In this document: positions 11,903 through 12,796 of the stretch, in pieces
How positions within the stretch are numbered: position 1 is the first letter of the stretch
Layout: each line of letters begins with the position of its first letter
Assembly (NCBI GenBank): GCA_027068725.1
Contig: JAMOMD010000109.1
Coordinates: 1-12,796 of the forward strand
Origin: Thermoproteales archaeon
GTDB taxonomy: Archaea; Thermoproteota; Thermoprotei; Thermoproteales; Thermocladiaceae
Direction: 5' to 3'
Length of the DNA stretch: 12,796 bases
Notes under the pieces: model-generated
Database searches by the model: none
The model's input: only the letters and a program-made list of their open reading frames with translations
Told to the model about the DNA's origin: nothing
Position numbers and translations under genes: made by a program

Positions 11903-12796
11903 TCAGTGCCCTCTCTTAACTTTGTCTAGTACTAGTTCTACATCTCTCACAAGGCGTGCATAGTCCTCACAGTTATCTGCCGTGTATATGGTTATGGTTC
12001 CGCCCTGTACCTCGCCTGTGACCTCATCTTCGAGACTAGCCTCGACTTCTGCATATGCCTCTTCTAGTTTTCTCACAATGTCCGAAGGAGCCTTCCACAC
12101 GCCTCGCTTAGCTGCTTCGAGTAGTCTACGTGCTATTTCTTCTAGAGCATACTTGTTCTCCTGCATGAACCATCTACGCATGTCCTCGTTTAGCACATAG
12201 GTCTTAGCAATCTCTGTGAAGACCCAGTCAGGAACTTTTCCTGTAGTTGAAGCCCAACCATAGAGGTGTAGGATCTTCCTAGAAATCTCACTTGCACCAG
12301 AGTATCCGTGCTTTTTCATTTCCTCAATCCATCTCCTGTTCAGGAGCTTTGCACGTACAATACGTTCAATCTCAAGCCTTATGTCTCGTACTTCTATGCG
12401 AGATACGTCTGTCGTATCTATCTGTACTATATCAACATCTCTACCCGTTACTGCACGTACAGCAGCATGAAAACCGCCGTGATATGCGAAATAGCAGCAA
12501 CAGTTCAGGATATCATGCTCGTCGCTTGGGTGATTTCTAGCGACAACCTGCACGTTTCTCAGATTAAGCACTAGTGCATCAGGTGCAGGTTTTCCAAAGG
12601 CTCTCGATGTGTATGCATATGAGCTCCAGCTGAGCCATACCTTGCCGAGGTCCTCAATAGTCCTCCAAGCAGATGCCTCAACAGCATAGTTCACACCTGC
12701 ACCATAAGCTCCAGGTGGCTCTGCGAAGATTCTACATCTTGCAAGTTCTTCAGCCTCGTCTGCTCGTCTCCCTAACTCTATGAGCGACTTCAGGTT
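11903..12796 (-). CDS. cobN: Cobaltochelatase subunit CobN / Mg-chelatase H-type, C-terminal part
   Basis: Partial: 297 C-terminal residues of a protein normally over 1000 long; the reading frame is open to the right edge of the window. CobN is the large porphyrin-binding subunit that inserts cobalt into hydrogenobyrinate a,c-diamide (or Mg into protoporphyrin in the ChlH branch), driven by AAA+ CobST/ChlID partners. Diagnostic stretches are IFAEPPGAYGAGVNY (12730-12686), where a GTG inside encodes the internal valine and is not a start; AYHGGFHAAVRAVTG; MKKHGYSGASEISRKILHLYGW; and TYVLNEDMRRWFMQENKYALEEIARRLLEAA, all typical of the CobN C-terminus. It ends with TGA at 11905-11903. The local gene for a B12-binding-type radical SAM enzyme is thematically compatible, but no operon link is shown. 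Confidence 0.93.
   Translation of the reverse strand, partial: NLKSLIELGRRADEAEELARCRIFAEPPGAYGAGVNYAVEASAWRTIEDLGKVWLSWSSYAYTSRAFGKPAPDALVLNLRNVQVVARNHPSDEHDILNCCCYFAYHGGFHAAVRAVTGRDVDIVQIDTTDVSRIEVRDIRLEIERIVRAKLLNRRWIEEMKKHGYSGASEISRKILHLYGWASTTGKVPDWVFTEIAKTYVLNEDMRRWFMQENKYALEEIARRLLEAAKRGVWKAPSDIVRKLEEAYAEVEASLEDEVTGEVQGGTITIYTADNCEDYARLVRDVELVLDKVKRGH

Noticed and set aside
12292..12574. Overlapping plus-strand frames inside cobN
   Set aside because: They are antisense to a clearly conserved CobN C-terminal domain; composition is Tyr/Ser/Cys-rich as expected for shadow frames.

Overview
The window looks like chromosomal DNA of a hyperthermophilic crenarchaeote, probably of the Desulfurococcales or a close relative. 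The reasons are AT-rich codon use with AGA/AGG arginine and ATA isoleucine, archaeal TATA boxes about 26-28 bp upstream of start codons that imply leaderless mRNAs, an archaeal-type TruA, a NurA-like nuclease, and C/D-box guide RNAs. The genus cannot be fixed from sequence alone. Nearly everything is on the minus strand; three small plus-strand genes interrupt it. No tRNA, rRNA, insertion sequence or CRISPR array was seen.

Left part (1-3369). A protein disulfide oxidoreductase runs off the left edge, behind a small Lys-rich unknown gene. Next come two ABC ATPases of the branched-chain amino acid type (LivF, LivG) without permeases or a binding protein. A palindromic possible operator lies between them. 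Immediately 3' of livF is a well-formed dual-guide C/D-box sRNA whose two guides both match neighbouring segments of 16S rRNA. Two small plus-strand genes follow: a probable ribbon-helix-helix protein and a zinc-ribbon protein with a basic tail.

Middle (3332-8668). A tightly overlapping three-gene minus-strand cassette encodes a 1125-residue AAA+/ORC-like ATPase with a long coiled coil and a C-terminal winged helix, an unrecognised 238-residue protein, and a divergent NurA-like nuclease. Divergent from it, 57 bp away and apparently sharing one TATA element, is a small all-helical, possibly HEPN-like gene. This resembles HerA-NurA end-processing or a defence module in layout but is neither of the standard forms, and it is the best candidate in the window for an undescribed system.

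Right part (8656-12796). A second C/D-box sRNA overlaps the stop codon of a B12-binding-type radical SAM gene, which is coupled to an unknown 226-residue gene. Then come tRNA pseudouridine synthase TruA, a third and weaker C/D-box candidate, and the C-terminal part of cobaltochelatase CobN, which runs off the right edge. The sRNAs all lie on the same strand directly at or behind protein-gene stop codons, suggesting they are matured from mRNA 3' ends.
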